Shown piece by piece: positions 63,773 through 64,000 of a stretch of DNA of 64,000 bases. Position 1 is the first letter of the stretch; each line of letters opens with the position of its first letter. The notes below the pieces were generated by a model. It was not told the origin of the DNA. It saw only the letters and a list, made by a program, of their open reading frames with translations, and did no database searches. Both the position numbers and the translations under genes were made by a program. The DNA lies in assembly GCA_005281725.1 (NCBI GenBank), contig SSBO01000002.1, positions 1,986,822-2,050,821 of the forward strand, read 5' to 3'. This stretch comes from Wuchereria bancrofti (lineage: Eukaryota > Nematoda > Chromadorea > Rhabditida > Onchocercidae).

Positions 63773-64000
63773 CTTTAATTTTTTTTTTTTTTTTAAACAG
63801 TATTATATAAAAATAGAAGTATTAATGATATGGAAAGTTTTAAAACAAAAAAAAAAGTTTTCCTTCTTTAGATTAGAAATTTTTTTTTTACATTGTTAGA
63901 TTAAATGATGTTATTAAGATAGGAAAAATTTTTATTTTATCCTCTAATTTTTGCTTTAATTGGGAAGTTTTCAGTCTATCATTAAAATATTCTCTCAGAA

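Overview
The window looks like nuclear DNA of a nematode, probably a spirurid or filarial type, although the species cannot be fixed from the sequence alone. The base composition is very AT-rich with long A and T runs. Genes are split into many short exons (32 to 460 bp) joined by mostly canonical GT-AG introns with short T-rich acceptors, and several proteins are typical animal families. I joined exons by hand from splice signals, reading-frame phase and family similarity. Exon edges are therefore models, but phases agree across every join listed.

Layout, left to right. 1-903 (+): the C-terminal end of an S9-type prolyl oligopeptidase. 2300-18622 (-): a complete 25-exon GRAF-family RhoGAP (BAR-PH-RhoGAP-SH3, about 1000 aa). 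18623-33072: about 14 kb with no convincing gene, holding a long AATC microsatellite, three minisatellites and an assembly gap. 33073-37801 (+): a KLHL18-type BTB-BACK-Kelch protein, 586 aa. 38333-41353 (-): a short protein disulfide isomerase relative made of signal peptide, b', a' and KDEL, with active site CEAC. 42716-44970 (+): an unrecognised 269-aa protein with a helix-turn-helix-like N-terminus. 49367-51336 (+): UBE2G1-type ubiquitin-conjugating enzyme, 167 aa. 52083-55960 (-): an NR2E-like nuclear receptor with a compact ligand-binding region. 55730-59121: an apparently perfect 1696-bp direct duplication that repeats the receptor's first zinc-finger exon, with a single N at the joint. 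59764-63772 (-): an EHD-like dynamin-family GTPase whose EH domain is replaced by a lysine/serine/glutamate repeat tail; its 5' end is unresolved near the window edge.

The genes do not form a pathway or an operon. KLHL18 (Cullin-3 adaptor) and UBE2G1 (E2) both belong to ubiquitination but to different steps, and their proximity is probably chance. GRAF and EHD proteins both act on membranes, also without evidence of linkage.

Most interesting points: the half-length PDI, the EH-less EHD with six 14-residue repeats, the unusual number of AAG splice acceptors, a possible GC-AG intron in the GRAF SH3 domain, a duplicated P-loop exon fragment, and the 1.7-kb duplication that is probably an assembly error.
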